DNA from: Camelimonas lactis
GTDB taxonomy: Bacteria; Pseudomonadota; Alphaproteobacteria; Rhizobiales; Beijerinckiaceae
Direction of reading: 5' to 3'
Length of the DNA: 64,000 bases
Assembly: GCF_004342915.1 (NCBI RefSeq)
Contig: NZ_SLWL01000014.1
Location: forward strand, 1-64,000
Positions within the stretch are counted from its first letter, which is position 1. Each line of letters starts with the position of its first letter. This document shows positions 17,300 to 26,331 of the stretch, in pieces. A program made the translations under genes and the position numbers. A model generated the notes under the pieces. That model saw only the letters and a list, made by a program, of their open reading frames with translations, made no database searches and was not told the origin of the DNA.

Positions 17300-17725
17300 T
17301 CAAACCACCGTCAGCTTCACGTCGACGTTGCCGCGGGTGGCGTTGGAATAGGGGCAGATCTGGTGGGCCGTGTCGACCACCTTCTGGGCCTGGTCCCGGT
17401 CGAGGCCGGGCAGGCTGACGGCGAGGGCGGCGGTGATGCCGAAGCCGCCGGCCGAACGCGGCCCGATGCCGACCTTCGCCGTCACCGACGCATTGTCCGG
17501 CACCTTGATCTTCAGCTGCATGCCGGCGACCTTCATGGCGCCGATGAAGCAGGCCGAATAGCCAGCCGCGAACATCTGCTCCGGGTTGGTGCCGTCGCCG
17601 CCGGCGCCGCCAAGCTCCCTGGGCGAGGACAGCTTCACCTCAAGCCGGCCGTCGTCCGAGCGGGCCGTGCCGTCACGGCCGCCGGTAGCGGTGGCGGTCG
17701 CGGTGTATTTGACGTCGATGGACAT
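17300..17725 (-). CDS. ohr: Organic hydroperoxide resistance protein Ohr
   Basis: Ohr is a thiol peroxidase of the OsmC/Ohr family that detoxifies organic and fatty-acid hydroperoxides in the cytoplasm. The 141-residue product has the peroxidatic cysteine in AAGYSACF (Cys59) and the resolving cysteine in ICPYSNATRGN (Cys124), both in the expected places. I chose the start at 17725 (MSIDVKYTATATATGG), which has AAAGG before it. The frame stays open to 17863, but the extra residues are not Ohr-like. It diverges from ohrR, the standard arrangement for peroxide-sensing control. Confidence 0.95.
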   Translation of the reverse strand: MSIDVKYTATATATGGRDGTARSDDGRLEVKLSSPRELGGAGGDGTNPEQMFAAGYSACFIGAMKVAGMQLKIKVPDNASVTAKVGIGPRSAGGFGITAALAVSLPGLDRDQAQKVVDTAHQICPYSNATRGNVDVKLTVV

Positions 17726-17866
17726 GGCGTGGACCTTTCTGCGACAGGCGTTTCTGGACGGGTTGTCCCTGAACGGAGCGGCGATCGCTTCGCCCCGGGA
17801 CCATGCGCAGAGCCGGACCACCCGGATCGCGCCGCGTCCGGCCGGGATCATGCCCGGCCTCATTCG

Positions 17867-17878
17867 TTATCGCGATAA
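17867..17878. promoter_or_regulatory. Palindromic candidate OhrR operator 1
   Basis: TTATCGCGATAA is a perfect 12-bp palindrome in the ohr-ohrR intergenic region. Its core TATCGCGATA recurs 51 bp away (centre to centre), nearer ohrR. Dimeric MarR-family repressors usually bind such palindromes. Assignment to OhrR is by position. Confidence 0.6.
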
Positions 17879-17918
17879 GCAAACTGATCCGGTCATGCCG
17901 GCCCGTCAAGCGAAAATA

Positions 17919-17928
17919 TATCGCGATA
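17919..17928. promoter_or_regulatory. Palindromic candidate OhrR operator 2
   Basis: TATCGCGATA is the second copy of the palindromic core, 25 bp upstream of the ohrR ATG. It probably gives autoregulation. The spacing from copy 1 is close to five helical turns, which would place both on one face of the DNA. Confidence 0.6.
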
Positions 17929-17953
17929 CATGTTTGTGTGATATGCAAGTTCC

Positions 17954-18439
17954 ATGAACATTCGCGCGTCCCTTTTGCCCGCCGGGGATACCCCCACGCC
18001 CATGCCGCTGGACGAGCAGCTGTGCTTCGGGCTGTACGCAGCCTCCATGGCGATCACCCGGCTCTACAAGCCAACGCTGGACCGGCTGGGCATTACCTAT
18101 CCGCAGTTTCTGGTATTGCAGGCGTTGCACGAACAGGAGGGCCGCACCATCGGCCAGATCGCGGCGCGCCTCGGCCTCGAATCGAGCACCATCACGCCGC
18201 TGGTCAAACGCCTGGAGGCGGCGGGGCTGGCGGAGCGCGCCCGCAATCCGCAGGATGAACGCCAGGTCAGCGTGCGGCTGACGGAGCAGGGGCGGGAACG
18301 CTGGGCCCAGACGGGCTGCCTGGCGCCGCTGGTGATGGCGCGTTGCCATGTCGACCCGGCGGCGCTGGCGGCGCTCAACGCCGATATCCGCAAGCTGCTG
18401 GACGCGTTGAACGCCGGCGGGCGCCCCGAAGCTGAATGA
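17954..18439 (+). CDS. ohrR: MarR-family organic peroxide sensor/repressor OhrR
   Basis: OhrR is the repressor that releases ohr when organic hydroperoxides oxidise its sensing cysteine. The 161-residue product has the N-terminal motif LDEQLCFGLYAASMAITRLY with the sensing Cys24. A winged helix-turn-helix follows (about 60-110, TIGQIAARLGLESSTITPLVKRLE), and two more cysteines lie at 122 and 131. A distal cysteine is what two-Cys OhrR proteins need for an intersubunit disulfide, so this looks like the two-Cys type. It is divergent from ohr with two palindromic operators between them. Its stop lies 4 bp from the stop of the convergent DsbA-family gene. Confidence 0.93.
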   Translation: MNIRASLLPAGDTPTPMPLDEQLCFGLYAASMAITRLYKPTLDRLGITYPQFLVLQALHEQEGRTIGQIAARLGLESSTITPLVKRLEAAGLAERARNPQDERQVSVRLTEQGRERWAQTGCLAPLVMARCHVDPAALAALNADIRKLLDALNAGGRPEAE

Positions 18440-18443
18440 AGCC

Positions 18444-19160
18444 TCAGCCGGCCGGGCCGGCGCTGGTGGCCTCTTCCAGCATCTTCCGGGCCAGCCGCTG
18501 CACGTAGCGGACGATCACGTCCGGGTCCTGGGCGCCGGGCAGGGCGAGGCGATCGGCCAGAATGAAGCAGGGCACGCCGGTGACGCCCATGTCGCGCGCA
18601 GCGGCCATCGACTGGCGCGCCATGTCCGCGTCGGCGTCCGTCGCCAGTTGCGCCGCGACCTGGCCGGGGTCCATGCCGCAGGCCCCGGCGATCTCCACCA
18701 GCACCGCCTGGTCGCCCACGTCGCGGCCTTCCATGAAGAAGGCGTGGAACAGCGCCTCGACCACCGCGTCCTGCACGCCAGCGGCGCCCGCCCAGCCGAT
18801 CAGCCGGTGCGCGTCAAGCGTGTTGGGCGAACGTTTGATCAGGTCGAAACGGAAGGCGATCCCCTCCCTGGCGCCCTCAGCCGCGATGCGCTCGTGGATG
18901 CCGGCAATTTTCTCACGCGAACCGAATTTGCGCTCCATATATTCGCGCCGGTCAACGCCGCCGGCCGGAACGTTCGGATCGAGCTGGTAGGGATGCCAGC
19001 CGACGGTGATCCGCAGTTCCGGCAATTGGGCGATGGCCTTCTCAAGCCGTTTCTTGCCGATGAAACACCAGGGGCAGACCACATCCGACACCACATCGAT
19101 GTGGAAAGACTGGCGCGGACCGGGCGCGACGCCACTGGTGGTGGATGTGGCCTGGGTCAT
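18444..19160 (-). CDS. FrnE-like DsbA family thiol oxidoreductase
   Basis: The 238-residue product is a cytoplasmic DsbA-fold protein of the FrnE / 2-hydroxychromene-2-carboxylate isomerase-like group. The active site CPWC is at 29-32 (DVVCPWCFIGKKRLE), the insertion domain is helical, and the cis-Pro loop is TGVPCFI. There is no signal peptide. The start at 19160 follows an excellent AGGAGGAG ribosome-binding site. Starts further upstream are unsupported. FrnE-type proteins have been linked to oxidative stress defence, and this one sits convergent with ohrR. The substrate is unknown. Confidence 0.85.
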   Translation of the reverse strand: MTQATSTTSGVAPGPRQSFHIDVVSDVVCPWCFIGKKRLEKAIAQLPELRITVGWHPYQLDPNVPAGGVDRREYMERKFGSREKIAGIHERIAAEGAREGIAFRFDLIKRSPNTLDAHRLIGWAGAAGVQDAVVEALFHAFFMEGRDVGDQAVLVEIAGACGMDPGQVAAQLATDADADMARQSMAAARDMGVTGVPCFILADRLALPGAQDPDVIVRYVQRLARKMLEEATSAGPAG

Positions 19161-19310
19161 GGCGTTGCTCCTCCTGGCGCACATCCTCTCCGGAACATGC
19201 GGCCGACGCTGGCCGGGGTCGCGCCATGGCAAAACATGGCGCAAAGCCCGGTCGGCCTGAATCGGTGTTGACGCATCCTAACCTATCCGCCCGCTGACAG
19301 GCAGCGCGGA

Positions 19311-21155
19311 TTAGCGCTGGCGGCTGGCGGTCGCGGGGATATCGGCGCGCCACCAGGTTTCAGGCGCGGCGCCGAGCAGGGGCAACGGATCGGGACGCCC
19401 CACATGCTTCCAGCGCGCCAGCCAGATGTGCGGCGCGTAATAGAGCGGGATGACGTGGAAACCGGATAGCAGAACCCGGTCGAGCGCCCGCACGGCGCTG
19501 ACATAGTCGTCCTCGGCGCCGGCCGACAGCATGGCGGCGATCATGGCGTCGATGGCCGGCGATCTTGCGCCGGCAAAATTGAACGACGCCTGCTGGCCGG
19601 CGGCGCGCGATCCCCAGCGGAAATACTGCTCGTTGCCCGGCGACGGCGATGTTTGCCAGGTAGCGATGATCATGTCGTAATCGAAGGTCTGGCGCCGGCG
19701 TTCATATTGCACGGAATCGACCACGCGGACGCGCACCCTGACGCCGATGCGCCGCAACGCCGACGACAGGGCCAGCGCCAGGCGCTCGTGCTCGCGCCCG
19801 GTCACCATCACCTCAAAGGCAAGGGGCGCGCCCTTGCGATCGCGCATCACGCCGCCCTCAAGCCGGTAGCCAGCCGTCGCCAGCAGGTCGATCGCCCGTT
19901 GCAGGTTGGCGCGATCGCGGCCGCTGCCGTTGCTGCGCGCTGGCGTCCATTTGCCTTCCATGATGTCGGCGCGCACCGCGCCCGGCCACGGCCGCAACAG
20001 CTGGCGCTCGCGCGCGCCGGCCGGCCGGCCGGCGGCGGAGAGGCGTGAATCAGCGAAATAGCTGTCCGAGCGCCGGTAAAGGCCGCTGTAAAGATTGCGG
20101 TTCACCCATTCGAAATCAAAGGCGAACGACAACGCCTCGCGCACCCGCACGTCGCCAAACAGCGGGCGACGCTCGTTGAACACAAAGCCGGACATGCCCT
20201 TCGGCGCGGCGAACGGCGCGTTCTCCTGGATAATCTGTCCCGATCGCACCGCCGGAATATTGTAGCCGTTGGCCCAGCGCCGTGGGTCAGTCTCGATGCG
20301 CACGTCGATCAGCCCGGCCTTGAACGCCTCGAACATCGCCGTGGCGTCGCGGAAATAGTCGTAACGGATTTCATCAAAATTGGCGGAGCCGCGTTCGCTG
20401 GCGAGCGCATCGCCCCACCAGGCGCGATTACGCACAAAGCTGATGCTCTCCCCAGGGCGCACCTCGCCAACCGTATAGGGCCCGGAGCCGACCAGCGGGG
20501 TGAACCCCGTCTGGCCAAACGTTTCCGGATCAATGGCGTGTTTGGGGAGCACCGGAACCATGGCCAGAATCAGCGGCAGTTCACGATCCTGGTTGCCGGC
20601 GAGCTCGAAGCGGATGACGTGGGGGCCGGCGATCTGGATCGCGGTCACCTTGCCCAGGGCGTTGCGATAATTGGGCCGCCCGTGGGCGCGCAGCAATGTG
20701 AAGGTGAACTGGACGTCCTCCGCCGTCAGCGGCCGACCATCGGAAAAGCGGGCGCGCGGGTCCAGATGGAAGGTGACGGCCGAATGGTCCGGCGCCACCT
20801 CAATCGAGCGGGCCACCAGCGGATAAAGCGTGAATGGCTCGTCCAGCGCCCGGCGCATCAACGGCTGCAAGGTAAGCGAGACAATGCCGGCCGGCGCCGT
20901 CATGCCCTTGATGGTCAACGGGTTGAGGCTGTCGAAGGCGCCCTGAACCCCGATCACCAGCCGGCCGCCCCGCGCCGGGGTCGGGGTGATCCGTGGCGGC
21001 AGGAACGCGCCGTCAGGGCCGCGCGGCCGGGCTGGCTCGCCATGCATCGCCAGGGCCTGCGGGCGCGGCGCGTCGTCTGGCCGGCCAGCATCGGCCATCA
21101 CCATGGTCGCCGGGATGAGGGTCATAAACCCCGCTAAAGCCAGTCTCACAAACAT
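19311..21155 (-). CDS. ABC transporter solute-binding protein, family 5 (peptide/oligopeptide type)
   Basis: The product is a periplasmic solute-binding protein of the SBP_bac_5 (OppA/DppA-like) family. A signal peptide (MFVRLALAGFMTLIPATMVMADA) is followed by the family entry GGRLVIGVQGAFDSLNPLTIKG, the ARFSDGRPLTAEDV segment and a C-terminal HVIPLYYAPHIW segment. I chose the start at 21155 because it gives a clean signal peptide. An ATG 24 bases upstream is possible. The length of 614 residues resembles the YejA-type binders for microcin C-like or lipid-linked peptides. No permease or ATPase genes are adjacent, so it is an orphan or serves a system elsewhere. The substrate cannot be read from the sequence. 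Confidence 0.85.
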   Translation of the reverse strand: MFVRLALAGFMTLIPATMVMADAGRPDDAPRPQALAMHGEPARPRGPDGAFLPPRITPTPARGGRLVIGVQGAFDSLNPLTIKGMTAPAGIVSLTLQPLMRRALDEPFTLYPLVARSIEVAPDHSAVTFHLDPRARFSDGRPLTAEDVQFTFTLLRAHGRPNYRNALGKVTAIQIAGPHVIRFELAGNQDRELPLILAMVPVLPKHAIDPETFGQTGFTPLVGSGPYTVGEVRPGESISFVRNRAWWGDALASERGSANFDEIRYDYFRDATAMFEAFKAGLIDVRIETDPRRWANGYNIPAVRSGQIIQENAPFAAPKGMSGFVFNERRPLFGDVRVREALSFAFDFEWVNRNLYSGLYRRSDSYFADSRLSAAGRPAGARERQLLRPWPGAVRADIMEGKWTPARSNGSGRDRANLQRAIDLLATAGYRLEGGVMRDRKGAPLAFEVMVTGREHERLALALSSALRRIGVRVRVRVVDSVQYERRRQTFDYDMIIATWQTSPSPGNEQYFRWGSRAAGQQASFNFAGARSPAIDAMIAAMLSAGAEDDYVSAVRALDRVLLSGFHVIPLYYAPHIWLARWKHVGRPDPLPLLGAAPETWWRADIPATASRQR

Positions 21156-21703
21156 GAACGACACCCAGGAGCATGACACGAATACGTGGATACCGGCTAT
21201 TCGTAAAAATCGCGCGATATTAAAAACATGGAGCGTGATGCGTTCCTGTTTGAACGCATCACGCTATAGAACAGCTGGTTCAGGGTTTATGAACCGCGCG
21301 CGGCGGATTTGCGTCCGTGGCGACCGGTGCGGACGCCGCCGCTTGTGAGGATCACGGCCGAATTTTCCCGAAGGGTCGCCAGGGGGCTGGCATGGCGGCG
21401 AGGTTCGCGATAAGTGAACGGAATATGCTGATGGTCATGCATCCGCCTCATTCGCCGTGAAAGCACTGGTGACAGTCGACAGCACGGCGATGATGGTTGC
21501 CTGCTGTCGCAGACGATTCGTATTCGGGCATGATCCCGGACGCGCCAGGCCGCATCCGTCAGGTCGTGTCCGACCTGCGGGACGGGCTGACCTTTCCGGC
21601 TCGCGGGCGCCGAGTTTGAAGCAAGAGACAACATACTGTTGCGGGCCGCATTGGACGTTGGGGGCACGCATCGGTCCCGAGCTGTGATCGAAGGGAAAAC
21701 TTC
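21156..21703. other. Intergenic region upstream of the IalB-family gene
   Basis: About 550 bp separate divergent genes. The stretch contains an AT-rich patch at 21201-21228 and the large palindrome described separately, and should hold promoters for both genes. No convincing small gene is seen. Confidence 0.5.
21232..21265. repeat. Perfect 14-bp-stem palindrome, probable intergenic palindromic element
   Basis: AGCGTGATGCGTTC (21232-21245) and its exact complement (21252-21265) surround a 6-base loop. It is too long and symmetrical to be chance and is not followed by a T run on the plus strand. Extragenic palindromes of this style are common in Hyphomicrobiales. I see no second full copy in the window. 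Confidence 0.75.
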
Positions 21704-22447
21704 ATGTCATTGAACAGCAGGTCTGCAAGCAGCAAAGCGACCCGTGGCGCAGCCGCCTTGCTCGCGCTCGGCGCGATGCTGGCGCCCGCCGCCGCTTTCG
21801 CCCAGGCCAAGCCGGCGGCGAAGCCGGCTCCGCAGCCGCAACAGCAGCAGGCGGCCCCGCAGCAGCCCGCCGGCCCGACCGTTGTCGCCGTCAAGCCCGA
21901 GCCGTCCCAGACGGACTGGACCAAGGTCTGCGGCAAGGATCCGAGCGGCGGCCGTGAAATCTGCTACACCACCCGCGATTTCGTTTCCGATCAGGGCCAG
22001 CCCGTCCTCGCCGTCGCCATTTACGACGTGAAGGGCGAGCCCCAGAAGATGATGCGCTTCCTGCTGCCGCTCGGCCTGCTGCTGCAGCCGGGCATTCGCA
22101 CCACGGTTGATCAGGGCGCCGCCATCGAGGGCCGTTACGCGCTCTGCTTCCCGAATGGCTGCTTCGCCGAGGCGCAGATCAAGGACAGCGACGTCGCGTC
22201 GATGAAGAAGGGTCAGCACCTGAACATCAGCGTGCAGAACCAGGCCGCCAACGTCGTCACGTTCCAGGTGCCGCTGACCGGCTTCGCCAAGGGCTTCGAC
22301 GGCCCGGGCATCGACCCGAAGGTGCTGGAAGAGCAGCAGCGCAAGTTGCAGGAAGCCATGCAGAAGAAGGCTCAGGAAGAGCAGCAGAAGCGCCAGCAAC
22401 AGCAGGGCGGCTCCGCTCCGGCTCCGGCCCCCGCGCCGAAGCAGTAA
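21704..22447 (+). CDS. Invasion-associated locus B (IalB) family exported protein
   Basis: The 247-residue product is secreted. Its signal peptide ends near residue 34 (AAAFAQA), followed by a Pro/Gln/Ala-rich linker (about 36-58). The IalB domain follows, with four cysteines in two pairs (KVCGKDPSGGREICY and ALCFPNGC) likely to form disulfides in the periplasm. After it comes a C-terminal Gln/Glu/Lys-rich coiled-coil-like tail and a Pro/Ala end. IalB proteins were named for erythrocyte invasion in Bartonella, but the family is widespread in free-living alphaproteobacteria and its molecular role is not settled. A strong terminator follows the stop, so the gene looks monocistronic. Confidence 0.9.
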   Translation: MSLNSRSASSKATRGAAALLALGAMLAPAAAFAQAKPAAKPAPQPQQQQAAPQQPAGPTVVAVKPEPSQTDWTKVCGKDPSGGREICYTTRDFVSDQGQPVLAVAIYDVKGEPQKMMRFLLPLGLLLQPGIRTTVDQGAAIEGRYALCFPNGCFAEAQIKDSDVASMKKGQHLNISVQNQAANVVTFQVPLTGFAKGFDGPGIDPKVLEEQQRKLQEAMQKKAQEEQQKRQQQQGGSAPAPAPAPKQ

Positions 22448-22469
22448 CCCCAAAACCCGCCATCAGAAA

Positions 22470-22498
22470 AAGGCCCGCCATCTGGCGGGCCTTTTTTG
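22470..22498 (+). terminator. Rho-independent terminator of the IalB-family gene
   Basis: GGCCCGCCA (22472-22480) pairs with TGGCGGGCC (22483-22491) across a 2-base loop, followed by six T residues. It starts about 25 bp after the stop codon. Confidence 0.95.
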
Positions 22499-22760
22499 TT
22501 GCAGGCGCGGGGGCCGCTTATCCGGCGGTCAATCCCGCTACACCGTCTCCTGCAAAGTGGACGCGCCGGCGTTCGCGAGGCTGTGATTCAGACAGCGCCC
22601 CCCCAAGGCAAGGGCGCGCAGCCCGCCAGCGCCGCCTGCCGTTTCTTGGCCTTACGGGCGGCGGCTTGCCGGACAGGGCGTGAGGACGAATCCGCAACAT
22701 GACTTCAGGCAAACGCCTGGAGACATGCCCTTCGGGTCCCGGACGTGACGTTGCGAAGCT

Positions 22761-23135
22761 TCACAGAGCCGGGCGAACGCCCTTGCCGGCAAGTTCGGCC
22801 ATGCAGGCCTTGAGGCGCGTGTTCAGGGCCGTTGCGTTATCGCCAGCTGGATTGGCTGGCGCGGCGCAGGCCTGCAACTGTCTGACATAGTCCTGGTTGC
22901 ATGTCGCCGGGCGCTCCGGGTCCGGTTCGGCCGGCGGCGGCGTCTCGCCCCGGCTGGCGCGCCAACGGGCTGTCGCCTCGTTCAGCGCATGGCGCTGGCA
23001 CCAGGCGTCAGGCGCCTTCGGGGCGGTTTTCAGGATTGATTTCAGCAGGCTTTCCGCATCTTCGGCCGTCGCCGGGGCGACCATTGCCGAAAACGCCAGC
23101 GCCGCGGCGGCGCCCGCCAGCCATATGCGCTTCAT
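22761..23135 (-). CDS. Small secreted protein of unknown function
   Basis: The 124-residue product has a clear signal peptide (MKRIWLAGAAAALAFSAMVAPATA, cleavage near 24) and a mature part with four cysteines, likely two periplasmic disulfides. I recognise no family. The start at 23135 gives the signal peptide. A longer frame from 23258 would put 41 untypical residues before it. It lies behind hspQ in the same direction with an 80-bp gap, so co-transcription is possible. Confidence 0.7.
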   Translation of the reverse strand: MKRIWLAGAAAALAFSAMVAPATAEDAESLLKSILKTAPKAPDAWCQRHALNEATARWRASRGETPPPAEPDPERPATCNQDYVRQLQACAAPANPAGDNATALNTRLKACMAELAGKGVRPAL

Positions 23136-23214
23136 GTCCCAACCCCGTTTTTCTGGGAATGCGACGTCCGCGCCGGCTGCTGGCGACAGGATTCGCCGAT
23201 TGGCGCGAAGCGCG

Positions 23215-23544
23215 TCAATGGGTCTGGCTGGCGCGGACGCGATAGGCGCCGTCTTCACCGATGGTGAAGAACTCCGCCACGCGCGGATGCTTGACCGGCT
23301 CGCCAGAAGTGTCCGGCGTCAAATTCTGCTCGGATACGTAGGCGATGTACTGGGATTCTTCGTTCTCGGCCAGCAGATGGTAGAACGGCTGGTCGCGTGA
23401 GGGGCGCACGTCCTCGGGGATCGACTGCCACCATTCCTCAGTGTTGGCGAATTCGGGATCCACGTCAAAAATCACGCCGCGGAACGGGTAGATGCGATGC
23501 CGCACCACCTGTCCGATCGCAAATTTCGCCGATCCGCTCTTCAT
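23215..23544 (-). CDS. hspQ: Heat shock protein HspQ
   Basis: HspQ is a small hemimethylated-DNA-binding-fold protein that in enterobacteria enhances Lon protease specificity and destabilises mutant DnaA. The 109-residue product carries KFAIGQVVRHRIYPFRGV, DVDPEFANTEEWW and the conserved QPFYHLLAENEESQYIAYV. The start at 23544 is backed by GGAGAGAG about six bases upstream. A longer frame from 23601 lacks a site and family match. No sigma-32-type promoter is obvious. Confidence 0.93.
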   Translation of the reverse strand: MKSGSAKFAIGQVVRHRIYPFRGVIFDVDPEFANTEEWWQSIPEDVRPSRDQPFYHLLAENEESQYIAYVSEQNLTPDTSGEPVKHPRVAEFFTIGEDGAYRVRASQTH

Positions 23545-23775
23545 CCAGCTCTCTCCGCCAGCGTCGCCAGCGAAACAACCGTTTCCGCCGGATTCGCGCA
23601 TACATCAATTTCTGACATTATCACGCCGCCGCGCCGCGTTTACAGGGCATTTTCCGCCCGGACCAGCCATGCGACGCGCCAGGAAAATACGTCCAGGCAA
23701 TGGTGGAGCCCACCTGGCCGCGCCGGCCCCATCCCGGGCGCATGGGCGCGCCCGGGCAGGCAAACGGCGCCGCGC

Positions 23776-24819
23776 TCAGAGGCCGTAGAGGGCCGCGTAG
23801 TCGCTGTCCTTCGAAGCAACAATCTTCGCCAGATCAACGATCACCTTGGCCTGCTTCCAGGTGGCGTCGTCCTGCATCTTGCCATCGAGCAGCACGGCGC
23901 CAGTGCCGTCCGGCATCGCTTCAAGGATGCGTTTCGCGAAGGCGACCTCGTCCTTGTCGGGGCTGAACACGTTCTTGGCGATGGCGATCTGCGAGGGATG
24001 CAGCGACCAGGCGCCGGCGCAGCCGAGCAGGAAGGCGTTGCGGAACTGGGCCTCGCAGGCTTCCGCATCGGAGAAATCGCCGAACGGGCCATAAAACGCC
24101 TTGATGCCGTTGGCCTGGCAGGCGTCGACCATGCGGGCGATGGTGTAGTGCCAGGGATCCTGCTGGGCGATCTGGCGCGGCGCGCCGCCGGCGTCCGGAT
24201 CGGACAGCACCTTGTAGTCCGGATGGCCGCCGCCGACGCGGGTGGTCTTCATGCCGCGCGAAGCGGCGAGGTCGGCCGGGCCGAGGCTCATGCCGTGCAT
24301 GCGCGGCGAGGCGGAGGCAATGGCCTCCACATTGTTGACGCCCTCGGCGGTTTCGAGAATGGCGTGAATCAGGATCGGCTTTTTGACGTTATGGCGCGCC
24401 TCCAGCTGGGCCAGAAGCTGGTCGAGATAATGGATGTCCCACGGACCTTCCACCTTCGGCAGCATCATCACGTCAAGCTTGTCGCCCACGTTGGCGACGA
24501 TCTCGGTGATGTCGTCCAGCACCCACGGGCTGTTCAGGCAGTTGACGCGGGTCCACAGGCCGGTGGAGCCGAACTCGTTCTCCTGCGCCATCTTGATGAA
24601 GCCAGCGCGCGCCGCTTCCTTGGCGTCCGCCGGAATGGCGTCCTCAAGGTTGCCCAGCACCACGTCCACCTGATTGATCAGATCCGGCACCTTGGAGCGC
24701 ATCTTTTCGTTCTGTGGCGGCACGAAATGGATCATCCGCTCCAGCCGCACCGGCAGTTCCCGGTAAGGGGTCGGCGCGCCGATGGCGAGGGGACGGAAAA
24801 ACTGGCGGGGCAATTTCAT
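23776..24819 (-). CDS. CoA ester lyase of the HpcH/HpaI (malyl-CoA lyase-like) family
   Basis: The 347-residue product belongs to the citrate lyase beta / malyl-CoA lyase family of (beta/alpha)8 enzymes that cleave or form 3-hydroxyacyl-CoA such as malyl-CoA. Family signs are [19 protein letters not shown] (the DLEDAV-like motif), [26 protein letters not shown] (catalytic Glu region), [14 protein letters not shown] and [10 protein letters not shown]. It does not match the usual MclA/Mcl1 N-terminus and belongs to a separate subgroup I have seen in Hyphomicrobiales. The substrate could be malyl-CoA, methylmalyl-CoA or citramalyl-CoA. The neighbours (hspQ, a UbiH-family gene) give no pathway clue. 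Confidence 0.85.
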   Translation of the reverse strand: MKLPRQFFRPLAIGAPTPYRELPVRLERMIHFVPPQNEKMRSKVPDLINQVDVVLGNLEDAIPADAKEAARAGFIKMAQENEFGSTGLWTRVNCLNSPWVLDDITEIVANVGDKLDVMMLPKVEGPWDIHYLDQLLAQLEARHNVKKPILIHAILETAEGVNNVEAIASASPRMHGMSLGPADLAASRGMKTTRVGGGHPDYKVLSDPDAGGAPRQIAQQDPWHYTIARMVDACQANGIKAFYGPFGDFSDAEACEAQFRNAFLLGCAGAWSLHPSQIAIAKNVFSPDKDEVAFAKRILEAMPDGTGAVLLDGKMQDDATWKQAKVIVDLAKIVASKDSDYAALYGL

Positions 24820-25011
24820 CGGAGCGCTCCATTCTCAGGCGTTTCCATCAGGCCGTTGGCCGTGGAAGCGACCTGTCCGTGTGATTGTCGTGCAATGCAA
24901 CCGTTTTGCAGCGGAACATTCGCGCGTCGGGCTCTGCGATAGGTCAGACAGCGCTTCCAGTCCAGCCCCCGCGGCCATGGGGCCGGTCAGCCAGGCCGGG
25001 ACGCGCCACGG

Positions 25012-26229
25012 TCAGCGGGGCCGGGACGCGCCATCGGCCTGCATCATCGCCGGCAGACCCAGCAACGGCGCCAGTCCCTCGCGCATCGCCAGTCGCCGCA
25101 GCGGCCGGATATGCCCCAGCGCCAGCATGCCGGCGCCGCGCAGGAAGTCGACGCCGGGCAGGCGCGTCAGCAGCGAGCGGTTCAGCGCATCAATGGCGCG
25201 GGTACGGGTGGTGACGTCCAGCCGGCGGCCGCGATCATAAGCGGCGAGGGCGTCGGCGTCGTCACACCGCGCGCCGCGATCACGCGCCGCGATCAGGGCG
25301 TCGCGCAGGGCGGCGACGTCGCGCAGCCCGAGGTTCAACCCCTGGGCGCCGATAGGCGGAAACATGTGCGCCGCCTCGCCGACCAGCGCCATGCCATGGC
25401 CGGCGAAGCGCTCCGCCGTGAGGCCGCGCATGGGAATGACGCCACACGGGCCGGTAACGCGCATGGCCCCGAGCATCGACCGCGCCTGCTGCTCCACTTC
25501 AAGCGCCAGCGCTTCCGGCGCCCGCCCCGCCAGCCGGCGGGCCTTGCCGGGCTCCGTCACCCAGACGAGGCTGGAGCGCTTGCCAGGCAGCGGCACCAGG
25601 GTGAACGGGCCGTGGCGGGTGTGAAATTCGGTCGACGTATTGCGATGCGGCTGGGTGTGGCTGAACACCCCGGTCAGCGCCGCCTGCGGATAATCCCAGG
25701 TCCTGACCCCGACGCCGGCGCGGGCGCGAACGAGCGAGCGGCCGCCATCGGCGCCGATCGCCAGGCGCGGCCGCAGGGCGCGGCCCGACGCCAGAACCAG
25801 TTGCGGCCCCGCCGGGCTGAACGACGCTTCGGCCACCGTCTCCGGCGCCAGTTCCAGGCCGGGGGTCTGGCGCGCCTGCGCGGCGAGAACGCCAACCAGA
25901 TCGTCATTGGGAATGTTGCAGCCAAAGCTGTCCAGCCCCAGCTCGGCGCAGCGGAAGGTCAGCGGCGGCGGCGCAAACAGGCTGCCGGTGTCGTCGATGA
26001 TCCGCATGGCGTCCATGGGCGCCGCCCGGGCGCTGACCGCCTCCCAGACGCCGAGCGCCTGCAGAAAGGCGACGGAGCCGCCGAACAGGGCCACGGTGCG
26101 CCCGGGCGCCGCGATGGCGGGGTCGCCAATCAGCAGCGTATGGAACCCTTCGCGGGCGAGGCAGAGGGCGGCGGCGAGACCGGCGGCGCCGGCGCCGATG
26201 ACGGCGATATCCGGATCAGCATGCGACAT
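25012..26229 (-). CDS. UbiH/UbiF/VisC/COQ6-family FAD-dependent hydroxylase
   Basis: The 405-residue product is a class A flavin monooxygenase of the ubiquinone-ring hydroxylase family. It has the N-terminal FAD-binding IAVIGAGAAGLAAALCL (about 8-24), the middle LAIGADGGRSLVRARAGV motif, and the FAD-ribityl motif ALVGEAAHMFPPIGAQGLNLGLRD. Such enzymes hydroxylate the aromatic ring during ubiquinone synthesis. Alphaproteobacteria often use one UbiL-type enzyme for more than one position, so the regiospecificity cannot be read here. It diverges from the TerC gene. Confidence 0.9.
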   Translation of the reverse strand: MSHADPDIAVIGAGAAGLAAALCLAREGFHTLLIGDPAIAAPGRTVALFGGSVAFLQALGVWEAVSARAAPMDAMRIIDDTGSLFAPPPLTFRCAELGLDSFGCNIPNDDLVGVLAAQARQTPGLELAPETVAEASFSPAGPQLVLASGRALRPRLAIGADGGRSLVRARAGVGVRTWDYPQAALTGVFSHTQPHRNTSTEFHTRHGPFTLVPLPGKRSSLVWVTEPGKARRLAGRAPEALALEVEQQARSMLGAMRVTGPCGVIPMRGLTAERFAGHGMALVGEAAHMFPPIGAQGLNLGLRDVAALRDALIAARDRGARCDDADALAAYDRGRRLDVTTRTRAIDALNRSLLTRLPGVDFLRGAGMLALGHIRPLRRLAMREGLAPLLGLPAMMQADGASRPR

Positions 26230-26331
26230 GAGCGAGACCTATGCGCATTTGTGAAGAATTAAAAGCCGGGACGCCCCTTTCCCGAACGCGCATCGTCTCC
26301 CATGTCAGCCCCAAACTATATGGAGGTCCCT

